Source: Aureobasidium sp. EXF-3400 (Eukaryota; Ascomycota; Dothideomycetes; Dothideales; Saccotheciaceae). Taken from it: a DNA stretch of 64,000 nucleotides. Position 1 is the first letter of the stretch; each line of letters opens with the position of its first letter. The position numbers and the translations under genes were made by a program. The notes under the pieces are model-generated. The model had not been told where the DNA came from. It made no database searches and saw only the letters and a program-made list of their open reading frames with translations. Shown here piece by piece: positions 10,735 through 22,616 of this stretch. The stretch covers positions 94,875-158,874 of the forward strand of contig SWBL01000082.1 in the NCBI GenBank assembly GCA_024195585.1, in the 5' to 3' direction.

Positions 10735-12562
10735 TCAATGAGATCCTTCACTACCAATATGCAGCTTACTCTTTATCCGGTCGGTGATGCTGCTTTGTCG
10801 CTTGGCCTCTTCTTCTTTTCTCGCCTGTGCTTCCAATATCTCTCGCTCTTTCTGTGCACTCTTGCTCTTGTCTTTGGCGGCTTCCTCACGCTGTCGAGCT
10901 TCTTCAGGATTGATCATGTCTTTGATCTTTTGCTCTCCTTGCTTCAGATTGCGCTTAGCTCCGAGATAGCCCTCGAGGCCAACGAGAACGGCATATGCTC
11001 TCGATATGCTTACGCGAGACATGTCGGCGCCAGTATCTTTGAGACTGTGCACGAAGGCTCTGAAACTTTTGGCTGGCGGCGCGTAGTGACCAGACAGGGG
11101 GCTCAATCTTCTCAGCTGGCCTCTTTTGATGCGGATCAAGCCTGCTGACAAGATTCGAGCCCCTTTGAGGAAGGAAGAATGTTGAAAGGCCCCTGATTGT
11201 TTGATGCCGATATAGAGGCGGAAGGAAGTATCCGCTACGAAGATCCATGTGTTTTTCTTGGTGGTTTTTCTGAAACATATGTCAGTACACCAGAGATATC
11301 GCGAGAGGGTGTGACAGTTTATGCACAGTCTGCTTACCGAAGAAGGTCGTTCATAATGGTGTTGGCTGAGAGGTGCTTGAGCTTGCCGAGGCCTTTCGCT
11401 TCATGCAATTCTTGGTTCACATAACGAGATGCATCTTCGCTACTGCCCACGCTAATGTCCGAATCGCTCTCTTCGTCGCTAGACGATGCTGACAACTGCT
11501 GACGACCAGTTGTATTACGCCACGTCGGTGTAGTATCGTCAGTGATTGGGACGATGCCATCCATAGAGTCCTTCCATTCGGGAGATGTCGATATGCGTTC
11601 ACCGTTCTTGGCCCAGCACAACAAGCCTTCGTCGTCAACCTTGACCAGATATCTCTGGCGTTCCTCGCGCGACAGATATCGTACTCTCTCCTCGTCCAGG
11701 CGGGTCCTTGGCCGTTCCGGGAGGTCGACGTCTTTGCCCCCTCCAAAGTCCAGCCAGTAGAAGAAATTCTCGTTGGTATCACTTTCTTGCCAGACCTTGT
11801 GATACTTTCGAAGCGATGAACCATAGCGATGTTTCTGGTCGACCTACAGGCGTATAAGCCCTTGCTCAAGGCAAAAGGTGTGTAGACGTACCATCTCAAG
11901 GAAATATTCTATGCCCATGGTTCTTGCCATCTTTTCGCGCTCAGCCTTGGCCTCTCTTTTGCGCTTAATGTAGACGTCTCGATCCTGAGGGCTCATTTCT
12001 TCAAAGTCTTCGTCGGAACTGGTGTCATCCTTCTCAGCACGCTTTGCTATCTGTCCGGCTCTTTTCCATTTGTCGCGAGCTACATGGCTGCCCGGGGTAG
12101 AGACGTGGGTAGAAGCGTGTCGGGCACGTTCTTCGGGGGACATGGGCTGTGTAGTGTTGTGGTAACGAGCTACTCGGGCATGAGTTGTGAGTAGTAGGCA
12201 GTAAGCGAATGATCATGTACCTTCTTGGACAGCCTAGAACGAGTTAGACATGGACGGTTTGAGATGAGTAAGCAACGTACATCAAACCATCTTGTAGAGG
12301 CAGACAATCCCAGGCCGCGCATCTCTCTACGCTCTCGGTAGCCACGGTAGTTGCGCTGGTCGGATTCAGAATGACATGCAGACACGTTCGTATGTTGATC
12401 GTCACCGACTTGGATGATTTGAGCAGCAGCCTCTTGCTCGTTCGGCGGTTGGTTGGTCGCAGACTGGCGTCTGGCGCGAGCGGCCTTTATTTCCTTTTCC
12501 TTCGCATCTTGTTTAGCAGCTATTTCACGCAGCTTCTCCTTGGACGGCAGCTCATAAGACAT
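10735..12562 (-). CDS. IQ-motif (calmodulin-binding) protein, six exons with a 13-nt microexon
   Basis: This is a predicted calmodulin-binding protein related to the fungal and plant IQM-like family. Minus-strand exons are 12562-12410, 12355-12281, 12233-12221, 12169-11892, 11843-11338 and 11269-10735, giving 519 residues. Joining exons 1 and 2 creates the IQ motif AAAQIIQRNYRGYRERRE at about residues 46-63. The microexon supplies AVQE to the following helix. The middle part (HKVWQESDTNENFFYWLDFG, then LVKVDDEGLLCWAKNGERI) is the conserved core of this family. A Ser/Asp-rich acidic patch and a basic coiled-coil tail follow. The function is not established; roles in calcium signalling are inferred from the IQ motif alone. 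The gene lies head-to-head with the t6A synthase. Confidence 0.8.
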
Positions 12563-12877
12563 GGGTGTATATGGTCGAGGTGGATGAGGTACATTTGCAT
12601 TTCAAGCCATCAGAGTGACAAAGATTGTGAGCAACAGAAAACGGTGCAACCGGCATGGCCGCGCGGAGGGACGAATGAGGAAGCTGCAGGGTGGGAGAAA
12701 CAGGGAAGCCGCTGCGTCATGCGGCTCCCACACGTGGTGACATGCAAGATCTGCGGGGCTAAAACAGCCGAACTGTTTGGCAGCGTCTATCGACGAACCG
12801 GTAGGCTGCGGATCCGATACACTTCTCCATTTTCCAAGCTTCATGTTCGACCGCCATCTCAACACACCCGGACGTTG
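12563..12877. promoter_or_regulatory. Divergent promoter: IQ-motif gene / mitochondrial t6A synthase
   Basis: This 315-base spacer lies between two head-to-head start codons. The frame of the plus-strand gene remains open through it and beyond, which appears accidental because that stretch has no similarity to the enzyme family. Confidence 0.5.
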
Positions 12878-14248
12878 ATGCTGTCGCCTTTGCGTGTCCT
12901 CGCACGCACTCGCCTTCTTCCTGGCCACCATGGGCTTGTGTCACACCGTCGATCCCTGTTGACCCTTGCCATTGAGACATCTTGCGACGACACATCCGTC
13001 GCCATCGTCGAAAAGCACAAAGATGCTTCAGCAACCCTCCACTTCCACAAGAAAGTGACCGCCAACACAGCTGCCTATAATGGCATCCATCCCGTCATCG
13101 CTCTCGAGTCGCATCAGTCCTCCCTTGCCCCCCTGCTGCAAGAGGCCTTGAACCATCTGCCGCCGGCACCCCCGAACTCGGATCCTCGTTATGCTTTGAA
13201 CCATGGGCACACCTCGCGCGTCAAGCCAGACTTCATCTCAGCTACAAGAGGTCCCGGCATGCGCTCCAATCTGTCGGTCGGCTTGGATGCTGGCAAAGCG
13301 CTAGCTGTCGCCTGGAATGTTCCTGTCATTGGCGTCCACCACATGCAGGCTCACGCCCTGACTCCGCGCCTAGTATCTGCTCTCGAATCGAAGGTCGCCT
13401 TTGGCCCAACCTTCCCTTTCCTCAGTGCATTGGTGTCGGGAGGTCACTCGATGTTGATCGAATCTACTGGATTAACCGATCACAAAATTTTGGCCACGAC
13501 TGGTGATATCGCGCTAGGCGACTGCTTGGACAAAGCTGCACGCGCTATCTTGCCATCTCACCTAGCAGTGCCTCCATACGGACGAGCACTCGAACAGTTC
13601 GCCTTCCCTGCTGGCTCCTCGGACTACAATTACACAGCACCTGCAAAAAGAGACGCTGAGCTCGCACGCAGGGCCACAAAATGGGGCTGGGGTCTAGGTG
13701 CACCCTTGGCTGGGAGCAAGAACGGCAGTAGCAGTCGCAAGATGATCTATTCCTTCTCTGGTCTATTGAGCAGCATTGAACGCTTCGTAAAATTTGAGTA
13801 CGATCACCAAAACTCAATCATCTCTAGCCAAATACGCCAGCCAGGCCATCTTTCCGACGATGAGCGCCGTGACATGGCCAGGGAAGTCATGCGCGTAGCC
13901 TTTGAGCATCTCGCTTCTCGCGTTTTGCTGCACCTGTCCTCTCTACCACCCACAGAGGCTGCCAAGGTCAAGTCTGTGGTTGTATCTGGCGGTGTGGCAG
14001 CGAACTGCTTCTTGCGTCATGTACTGCGTGCTTTCCTGGATGTCAGGGGGTATAGCCACGTTGAGTTGTTTTTCCCACCCGTAGAGCTGTGCACAGATAA
14101 TGCGGCTATGATAGCGTGGGCGGGTATAGAGATGTGGGAGGCGGGCTGGAGGTCGCAGTTGTCAGTGCGACCGATTAAGACATGGTCCATGGATCCCAGT
14201 GCTAGTGATGGCGGAATCTTGGGCGTAGAGGGGTGGTTGAAGGTATGA
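12878..14248 (+). CDS. QRI7: Mitochondrial tRNA N6-threonylcarbamoyladenosine (t6A) synthase, Qri7/OSGEPL1 type
   Basis: The enzyme transfers threonylcarbamoyl to A37 of ANN-decoding tRNAs in mitochondria. It is a single exon of 456 residues from the ATG at 12878 (MLSPLRV). That start gives a basic, hydroxylated leader (RVLARTRLLPGHHGL, then HRRSLLT) typical of mitochondrial import, followed at once by the family's LAIETSCDDT. The metal-binding HMQAH lies at about residues 155-159, and SGGHSML, GDCLDKAARA and the late VVSGGVAANCFLR are all intact. It differs from the cytoplasmic Kae1 paralogue by the presequence and by a family-typical insertion in the middle. The reading frame stays open some 500 bases upstream, but that part overlaps the divergent gene and is unlikely to be coding. 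Confidence 0.93.
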   Translation: MLSPLRVLARTRLLPGHHGLVSHRRSLLTLAIETSCDDTSVAIVEKHKDASATLHFHKKVTANTAAYNGIHPVIALESHQSSLAPLLQEALNHLPPAPPNSDPRYALNHGHTSRVKPDFISATRGPGMRSNLSVGLDAGKALAVAWNVPVIGVHHMQAHALTPRLVSALESKVAFGPTFPFLSALVSGGHSMLIESTGLTDHKILATTGDIALGDCLDKAARAILPSHLAVPPYGRALEQFAFPAGSSDYNYTAPAKRDAELARRATKWGWGLGAPLAGSKNGSSSRKMIYSFSGLLSSIERFVKFEYDHQNSIISSQIRQPGHLSDDERRDMAREVMRVAFEHLASRVLLHLSSLPPTEAAKVKSVVVSGGVAANCFLRHVLRAFLDVRGYSHVELFFPPVELCTDNAAMIAWAGIEMWEAGWRSQLSVRPIKTWSMDPSASDGGILGVEGWLKV

Positions 14249-14331
14249 TTCATGGCAGGTAGAGTCGATTCTTGTATCCTTCTAGCTGTCCGGCTCGTCG
14301 TGAATCGCATGTCGAATAGAGTGACCTGTAT

Positions 14332-14914
14332 CTATTGTTTCTCGCCTTCCTTTTGCCGAGCGGCCGCAACTTGCTCTTCCAAATGAGCCCAAAAGTTCTT
14401 CCCGTTTGCCATGCAGGCTGCTGTGATGAATATCAGTGATTCTGTGTCGACTCCAGACCATATGGAGCAACTCACGGTCCGATGCACTCGCACTCGTGTC
14501 CACTTTGTACACAGAGCTGGCCTCTTTCTGTCCCATCATCTGCTTAACCTCACCATCATTAAAGTTGTTGGCAGGCACATGCTTTTCTTGCGTCGCCGGT
14601 GTCGCAGCAGCCGCTGCAGCAGGAGTACTCTGCTCTTTCTTTCCAGCCTTGGGTGTAACAGCAGGAGAAGGCTTCTGTGCTGCTGCTCTTTGTGCCCACA
14701 CGTTGCCTGCAGGCGCAGCGGGTGTGGTAGCGGGTTTTGCGGCGGCAGGTGCAGCGGTGGAGGATGTGGGTGCGGGAGAGGCATTAGAGGATCGTGATTG
14801 TTGTGGTGTGCGTGATGCTGAGGGACGGGGTCTTGCCCATGCTCCACTGTGCGTTTGTTAGGTGTGTTTCTGATGTTTGCGCTGGAGTGTTTCATACCGT
14901 GGTTCGTTGGCCAT
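14332..14914 (-). CDS. Small Ala/Pro/Thr-rich hypothetical protein, three exons
   Basis: I do not recognise this gene. Minus-strand exons are 14914-14898 (only 17 nt), 14846-14476 and 14420-14332, giving 158 residues, with 51- and 55-nt introns that have good GT-AG ends. The protein starts MANEPRGAWARPRPSAS. It has a long low-complexity stretch of Ala, Pro, Thr and Ser (about 20-90), a charged middle part (NNFNDGEVKQMM), and a short possibly structured end (GKNFWAHLEEQVAAARQK) that could form a helix. No signal peptide or membrane segment is seen. The coherent splice frames and the W/L-containing C-terminal helix argue that it is real. Its function is unknown. Confidence 0.6.
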
Positions 14915-15292
14915 TTTTGTACTTCGATCTGGTTGTTGTGGAAAGTCTGGATGTTGAGAGCCTAGGAAGAAGGAAGGTAGGTTGTCTAGTATGAGTATGC
15001 GATGTGCGATTTGGTGTTGTGTCCGTTGGAGCGAAGTGAAACAATTGTTGGGTGATGTGAAAGATGCGGTTCGCAGCAACGGAGATGCGATTTCAAAAGT
15101 CCGAGGACGGGGCGGGCAAACAATGGCATGCCCGTCATTCGATTATCGACAACAAGCTCGTACGCAGTACAATCTTCGAATGTTTTATGAGATTTGTAAA
15201 ACATATTATCAAATACACAATGGATATTTCCCTTCCCATGGCTTTGTACACCCTTAACTCCACCCTCTATGCAATTCATTCAGACCACCGCT
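14915..15292. other. Intergenic spacer
   Basis: This stretch of 378 bases lies between two genes on the minus strand and would hold the promoter of the small hypothetical gene and the 3' UTR of the Kre33 gene. No further feature is seen. Confidence 0.45.
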
Positions 15293-18200
15293 TTACCTTG
15301 AACTCTTGCCCTTCTTGCTTTTCTTGCCTTCGAAGCTGGCAGCCTCCTTCTGCACCTCTTCAAGAGCCTCGCCAGCCTTGCGCTTGCTCGATGCATTCTT
15401 TGACTTGACGCTGACTGTCGTGCTCTTTCCGCTGCGTCCTCCTGACTTTTGAATCTGGCGTTCGGCTTCATCCCAGTTGGCCTCACCGTTGGCAAGAGCG
15501 TACTTGTCCAGAGGAAGTGCGTCGATCATAGCACGAGCGCGTTCCTTCTCAGCAGCCATGTACTCGTCGCCAGCCTCAGCAAGGTCGTCTTCAAGGGTTT
15601 GCTCTAGAGGTGCAAATCTTTGTTCCTCCTCGCCATCAATCTTGCTGGCTTCAGCATCACCACCACCAATGCCCTTGGGCATGGTCTCTGCGACAGCTCC
15701 TTCGACGAGGCCGCGGAAGTGCGTCGACATCTTGCGCATCACCTTGACGAACATGGCAAGCAGCTGGCTGCTTCCCAAGCCAAGTTCCTTCTCGAGGTCT
15801 TCAAGAGTCTTGCGTTGCAGACCAATGGCGTATAGCAAAGCTTGTTGGACACCGCTCAATTTGACAGCCTCTTCTCCCTTGACACGACCGGTGAAGAACA
15901 ATTCGGCAATCTTGGGCAGCAGATCAAGAATGACGTGGTAATCCAGCATGTTGTTTGCATAACTGTCCAAACGCTTCAGATCGAAGGGGCTGAACAACTC
16001 GTCCAACTCACTCTTGGTCAAGGGCTTAGGTTGTACGCTGCTGTCGAGTCTGATGCCGGCGTTGGCAGACTCGTCAAGACTCAAAGCCTGGACGCTGGTA
16101 AACTTGCGGAACTGGTAGGATGAAAGGCTGATAAATCTGCGGTGGAAGTCCTTGGCGTATGCTCCGAGCCAGGCCGGGTCGGAGGAGCTAGCGCTATCAA
16201 GTGTTCTCAACATGACACAGGTGTGCTCGCCAGTCAGGTCGTTAGCAGTTTGGCGAAGGTAGACGGGTGCGTAGCCTGCGCGCTTCCAGAACTTGTGCAG
16301 TGGTGAGGTAAGACCGTATGAAACACCCATGTAATCCAAGCGGGTAGGTTTGCGCTCAGACAGGCGGGCGAAGAGCGGAGGCATGGTCGAAATGTCACGG
16401 ACCTTGACATTATCCTGCAACAAACTTGCGTTTTCAAGTTCGGCGTCTGTGACACGCACCATACCCTCACTTCCTGCTTCGGCTTGTCCATCGTCCTCAG
16501 ACAAGGAAGTGAATTTGCCCTCGAAGAAATCGGTCAGGAGCTCGAGAGCCTTCTTGCCGTAGCCCATGTTCATGTAATCGGGATGTGTGGCAATACGAAC
16601 GACACGTGCGCCAGAGAGTCCGGCAAAGTCTTCGTCCTGGAACTGTTGGCTGACCAACCAAGGAATCAAGTCACCTCCTGCTCTTTGACCACGACTCAAG
16701 CTGTTGATCACGCTCTCTCTGCTGATCTGACCTTCCAGAGCCAGCTGAATAACACACAGAGGTTCAGGAAGACGGTTGCTGCCCTCTTCGACCGGGGGTA
16801 CAAGTACGAACAGTTGGTGAGCAGGAGCATCGGACATGAGCTGCAGATCATTAGGAGTATTCTTGTAGTGCGAAGCAACGTAAAGCGCCATCATCTGCTG
16901 GAGGAACTTCTCCGACACGGGGTGGAAGGAGAACAACGTGTCTCTGTTGACGGAGAGAAGCTGGCATTGGTCAGGATGAGGGCAGCCACGAGTGGTTGAT
17001 GCGCGAGGAAGTGTAGCGTCGAGACAAAGAAGGCGGTTCATCCATTTCTCGACAGAATCTCCTTGAGCATAACGGATGGGCTCTGAAAGGGTAATCTCGC
17101 GAAGCGAACGGCCAGCGGTAGCGATCTGGTTCTCATCCTTGGCAGATCTTCCGGTAGAACGATCGGCGACCTGCTCGTCGCTGGTCTTGGAGCCTCCGCG
17201 AGACTGTTCACGAAGCTGCTGGATGAGCTTTAGGGACAATGAACGACCAGTACCTTCGTAACCGTTTATGGTCGAAGCCATGAAGACCAGGTAAGGGCCC
17301 ATGAGTTTTCTAACCAGAGGCAGAGGAATTGCGGCCGCTTCATCGATGACCAGGAGTTCTGCTTGACCAAGAGTGTAAGCGTCCTGAGGCTGGATGTACT
17401 GGATGGTCTGCTTGTGTTGACGGTGAATGTTGACTCTGACGATGGCCTTGTTGAAGTCGGGGTTAGTGGATTGGATGATGGTGTAGTCGACGTGATCGAG
17501 GTAACCCAAGGCGTCGAAACCCTTGAAGACGAACTCAAACAAAGTCTTCAAGTTCTCGGGGCTGGGCGAAGTGATGAAGATGTTGCTGTAGCCGTGGGCG
17601 ACAGCGGCGGCGATGGCAACACCCAAAGCGGCCGACTTACCACGACCACGAGCAGCGGTCAAGGTGACGGTGCTCTGCAGAGTCTTTTCGGCAATAGCAT
17701 CCACGAATGTAAGCAAGGCCTTTGCTTGGTCGACAGTACGGGCCAGAGTAACAAGAGATCCAACGGGCTGGGTGTCGGCGAGACTCTCTTTGATGGTTGC
17801 GAGCTCCCTAGCAGCGGGTGTTTGGCCTTGCTCTTCCGGATCCGGAGGAGGCAACTGCTGGATGGTCTTTCCTCCAGAAATAGGCAGGACGTTCATCTCA
17901 TCGTCGATAACCAGACATGAGTCGCAGCTGCCGAGAGACAGGATGAAGCGCTCGTTGAAGCGGGCAACGACGTCGCCGTGTGCCTCTGTACGGTAGCGAG
18001 AGTGAATGTCCATCGACAAGGTGTAGAGCTGCTTCAAACTGCTCATACCCTTGAGCAGCATAACGACAAGACCTCCTCCTTCAACGGTTTCGATGGTACG
18101 GGCGAGAAGGTTGGGGGTAATGGCCTCGAAGTCCTGGAGAATGCACATGCCGTAGGTGTTTCCGAGAATCTTCTCCGTCTCCTTGTAGTAAACATAGCGG

Positions 18201-18564
18201 ATGTTCTGAGTCGAGACGAACAGCTCGAAGGGGTCCTCGTTATCGACATCACGGATTCCTCGCTTGATCTCCTTCTTGATTTTTTGTTCTCTCTTCTTGC
18301 GGTGACTGGTGAAGCCTAGCAGCTTATTCTTGTAGGCCCAGAGGACAGATTTGTTTGCTTTGAGGTTGGCAGTCTGGAGAATGTAGTGCAGGTTGACGAT
18401 GACATCCTTTTGGCGATCGCCCACGACTACGAAGAAGCCGCGCTTGTGTTCTTGGGCGGCATTGCGAATGAGGGCGGGAATGCGCGAATCGCTATGGCCG
18501 GTCAGTAAGAAGAACGGTGGAGGAGAAAGGGCACGGAATGGTCGTACATAGCCTTCTTGCCCAT
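15293..18564 (-). CDS. KRE33: RNA cytidine acetyltransferase (Kre33/NAT10)
   Basis: Kre33 makes N4-acetylcytidine in 18S rRNA and, with an adaptor, in tRNA-Ser and tRNA-Leu, and is needed for small-subunit biogenesis in the nucleolus. Minus-strand exons are 18564-18548 (17 nt) and 18491-15293, giving 1,071 residues, close to the yeast protein. Splicing produces the conserved start MGKKAIDSRIPALIRN; an unspliced frame from 18595 reads through the intron and gives a wrong N-terminus. The Walker A-like loop ARGRGKSAALG lies near residue 285 and is followed by VIDEAAAIPLP and the helicase-like module. The GNAT acetyl-CoA site (RIATHPDYMNMGYGKKAL) is near 640. The C-terminus is Lys-rich, ending KKSKKGKSSR, a nucleolar-type tail. 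Confidence 0.95.
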
Positions 18565-18947
18565 GTTGAAGCTGCGACTCGAGTCGCCGGATCAAATACG
18601 CTGGAATGCTGCAAGAGAAAAAGATGGCTTCTGCATGCGCCTTGATGAGGAAAATGTCAAAATCTCGGATTCTCGGCTTTAAGCTCCCAGCCCCAGACTT
18701 TGCACGGTTGTGGCGCGTGCCCGCATCTTTTGTTCGTTAACCACTTCGAGTCGCGACAGAGTGCCAATTCGAGTCCACACAGTACCACGTCGAACATGTT
18801 TACATCGCTCTACTAACTGCTAGATCTGTGTCGCGTAGCTCTACTCTGCATATTCGGCCCCTCATCATGTATGCGCCTGGACCCTCTGATCTGCTACAAC
18901 ACTTTCGACACCGATAGGAGAAGGAACATTCAAATCTCTGGTTCGCA
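18565..18947. promoter_or_regulatory. Divergent promoter: KRE33 / GT90
   Basis: These 383 bases lie between head-to-head start codons and hold both promoters. I see no specific known element. Confidence 0.45.
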
Positions 18948-21900
18948 ATGGACTCGCTGGGAACGTACGCTTCAATCGCATTGGCCATTTCTTCCTGCCT
19001 CCTGGCTCTCAACTCGGCTCAAGTGTTTGCATATGGTAATATATACCTGGTTCACTACTCCAACACATAACTAACATTCTCTAGGAAGGACCCTGCATGT
19101 CCTCGGCCTAATCCTTGCGTCTATCGGTGCCTCTCTACTGGTCTTGTCGCGATACCTTGTCAAAACTTCCACTACCTCGTATGATGAGCTACCGCTCGAG
19201 GATACCGCGTCTGATGATTCAACCTTGCCACGTTCGCCTGCATCGCCCAGCTTGAGCCATAATCATGTTCCCCATACTAGTCTTCGCAAGATGCGACTCG
19301 CCTTCGTGCTCTTGGTGCTTTTGATATGCGCGCGCGCTGAGACTGTCAGACGTCTTGTCAGAGACGTCCAGTGTGTCGGCCCTTCCTACACTGAGCTTAT
19401 TCCGCTGGGCCTTGCTATCATCGACTTTTGTATACATCGTAGACACAAAGTCTCTCCTCCGGAAACCAACTCCGACCTGAGTGTATACGAACTGCTGGAG
19501 CACTCATGGTCCACCAACCGCTTTCGTTATATCATCATCACTGCTGTGTTTGCTCTTTCGAGCGCCAGTATTCTGCATGGGAGCGATGGCCATTCTTCCA
19601 CTTACATTTGCACTCCTGCGACTCACGAAAAAATGATTACGATTCAACGCCTTGCTTTGGTTCTCGACTTGTGTATTTCTTTCTGCTTGGACGCTCTTAT
19701 ACGTTCATACCCTAATACTGGCAAAACTTCTCCAGCCAGATCTCTGAGCATTACTGGATGGGCTTGTCTTCTTTCTGCTTCTGCCATTGGCATATGGGGC
19801 GTAATTTGGTTTCTTGCCGTTCCTGAGGATAGATTCTGGGTCCTTGAGATACCCCGTGGTTTCATCTGGCGAGTGGTCAAACTGGCCATCTTGTCTTGTA
19901 TCGCAGCAGTGTCCACTTGCATTACAGTAAGTCTTAATGGCCTATTCGGCGGTTGCAAGTGTGCTAAGACGTTCAGATTTTCTATTCTGGTGCAATCTCG
20001 ACTATCTCTGTCCTCGTATTGGTCGCATCGTGCTCAATAACCATCAGTTGGTCCTGGCATACTGTACCAGCGTTTCCACCTGATAATGATACGTTGACTT
20101 TATTGTCCTTCTGCGGTCTTCTCATCGCATTTATCGCGCTCATACATACTCAGGTCATCTCAGAAGACCACCGTCGCAAGAAACAGGCAATGTTCTCTGA
20201 GACACCAATCCTTCTTATCGGACTCTTGATTGTGCTCTTTGTTGTTCGCTTCTTGATCTGGCTAGGCCATATTACCAACGTCGCATATCATCCTGTCGAT
20301 CTCCTTATACACGAAGCAAGCGATCTTCACAAAAGCTATACTGGACGAGCATATTCGAGCGCAAACCTTACTGCTGCCGTGATCGAGTATCAGCATCGTC
20401 ACGGCAGGAACCCTCCACCAAATTTTCACGAATGGTATAGATACGCTATCGGGCGAAACTCTCTGATTATTGATGAGTTTGACAAGATTCACGAAGACTT
20501 GCTGCCCTTCTGGACACTGGATCCGTCTGAAATCAGAGAACGGACGTGGCAAACCACATCCAATCCGTGGAACGATGTTGCTGGGATCAGCATACGTAAT
20601 GGCAAAGCCAAGATTAGTCCATACGCTATGGCAACTCACAGATGGATGCTTGATGGTATCGTCGACATGATCAGTCACTTCAGCGAGTTCTTACCCGACA
20701 TGGACCTGGGCTTCAACCTAAATGATGAGTGTCGTGTTGCTGTGCCGTATGAGGATTTACAAGCAAGAAAGAAGGCTGGCAAGGAAAAGACTGACCTCAA
20801 CAAGAACACACGAAACTCTTTCAGCGAGAAACGCGGAGCCGCTTGGAAGCCCATACCTGAGGAATCTAGCGGCATTACGCCATTCCGAGAGATGTCATGG
20901 CAGAAGACGTTCAATGAGTTTGGAATGTCTGGCTGCCCACCGAGCTCTCCCGCACGCAGCTCGTTGCACTGGGATACCAGAAATTTGTGCACATCATGCG
21001 TAGCTCCACATTCGCTCGGTGCATATCTGTCTAACTGGACAAAGAGTGCAAACATCTGCCATCAACCTGACATGGCGAATCTGCACGGCTTCTATCTCTC
21101 GCCCGCGGCTTTCAAAGCGACTCACGAGCTATATCCTGTCTTCTCACAGTCCAAAGTTCACGGCTACAACGACATCATGTATCCGTCTGCATGGAACTAC
21201 ATGGACAAAGCGAAATATGATCCCAACGACGAGCATCCTGACTTACCGTGGGACGAGAAGATACGAACACTCTTCTGGCGTGGTAGCACTTCTGAAGGTG
21301 TCTCATCCAACACAGGTGTGTGGAAAGGCATGAGCCGTCAACGCTTCATAAACCTAGCCAACAACATTGCATCCGCCCTATCACCACAACCAATTCTCCT
21401 CCCATACCCTTTTGCCAAAAAGCGCAAGCAGCTTGCTTACGTGGACGTCCCCGCCTCTGAGTTGACCAAGCACGTCTCAGTGGACGTGAAGCTCGTAGAA
21501 CACATCATCCGCTGCGGCGGCATCGACTGCGAAGACCAAGAGCGCCATTTCGTACCCATGGTCTCACCAACAGACTTCCAGACACACTGGTCCTATCGCT
21601 ACCTACTCGACCTCGACGGCGCCGCATTCTCCGGCCGCTTCATCCCCTTTTTGCAATCCCACAGTCTGCCCTTCAAAGCAGCTTTGTTCCGTGAGTGGTG
21701 GGACGATAGACTAACACCATGGCTCCATTTCGTGCCTCTCGATCTCCGCGGCCATGGTTTCTGGGCCACGTTGGTTTACTTTATGGGTCTTGAAGGCAAG
21801 GTTCAGGGCAAACAGGTCATGCTGCCTGCCCACGACAAGCAAGGCCAGTATATCGCAGAGGCTGGAAGAGAGTGGGCCAACAAGGTATTGAGGAAGGAAG

Positions 21901-22055
21901 ATATGGAGATATATATGTTTAGGTTGTTGCTTGAGTGGGGAAGGATTACTGATGACAAGAGAGAGGAGTTGGGGTTGGGTGTTGGAGAAGCGGAGAAGAT
22001 CGGGAAGAAGTGGGTGGATGATGGCAAAATGTATTATGATGATAAGCATGCGTAG
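18948..22055 (+). CDS. GT90 (CAP10/CXT1-like) membrane glycosyltransferase
   Basis: This is a Golgi-type transmembrane glycosyltransferase of family 90, the group containing cryptococcal capsule and xylosyl transferases. Exons are 18948-19035, 19085-19926 and 19977-22055, giving 1,002 residues with 49- and 50-nt introns. The first half has a series of hydrophobic segments (for example near residues 8-50, 75-90, 140-160, 185-270 and 290-400), so the catalytic part is attached to a polytopic N-terminus. The last 400 residues hold the family core: LFWRGSTSEG, a CGGIDCEDQE element, RYLLDLDGAAFSGRF, then FREWWDDRLTPWLHFVPLD. The donor sugar and acceptor are unknown; wall or secreted glycan synthesis is inferred. 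It is convergent with the vps3844 gene. Confidence 0.88.
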
Positions 22056-22616
22056 TGACGTAAAACAATTCTAAATTTTTGTTCTAATTTAAGAAAATAC
22101 AAGTCGAGTCGTCAATCGATGGCTTGAGGATGCGAGTCTTAGAGCGACTCTCGGTCGAGAAGCTTGTCAAACGTAGACGACGAGTTATCTCGAGCACACA
22201 CCGAAGAAGATATACCAAACCTACAGTCCAAGTATAGTGTGACCGTATACTGACAGTCATTCAATGTTCAAGCAATACCATCGAACATTCGTCGTGTTAT
22301 ATTGTTGTTGATATATGGGCAGGGTCGCCCTAGCCTCCAAGCTTCATGAAAATGTTATTGCGTTAACTGCACCAAGCACAAAAGTCGACAAAAGATCGAA
22401 TAACGAAATGCCGTGCATTTCGCTTACTGTGCAATTGATATACGTTAGAAATGACAAAAACCCTGGACGTTTCAAGCTCTACTCATCAACATTTCAAAGG
22501 ACTTTCATAGTTTGAACATGACAAAACAATCAAATTGGTATATATCTACATGAGGTTCGGGACAAGAGGCTGAATGAGATAATGGGGAGGATGGGAGGTG
22601 AAGAGGCTAGACACAT
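22056..22616. other. Convergent intergenic region
   Basis: These 561 A+T-rich bases hold the 3' UTRs of two convergent genes. No coding potential, RNA gene or repeat is evident. Confidence 0.5.

Noticed and set aside
12371..12877. N-terminal extension of the t6A synthase by about 170 residues
   Set aside because: It overlaps the first exons and promoter of the divergent IQ gene and shows no similarity to the family; the ATG at 12878 gives a proper mitochondrial leader.
15293..18595. Unspliced 1,100-codon version of Kre33
   Set aside because: Its first 35 residues read through an intron and do not match the family; the spliced start at 18564 does.
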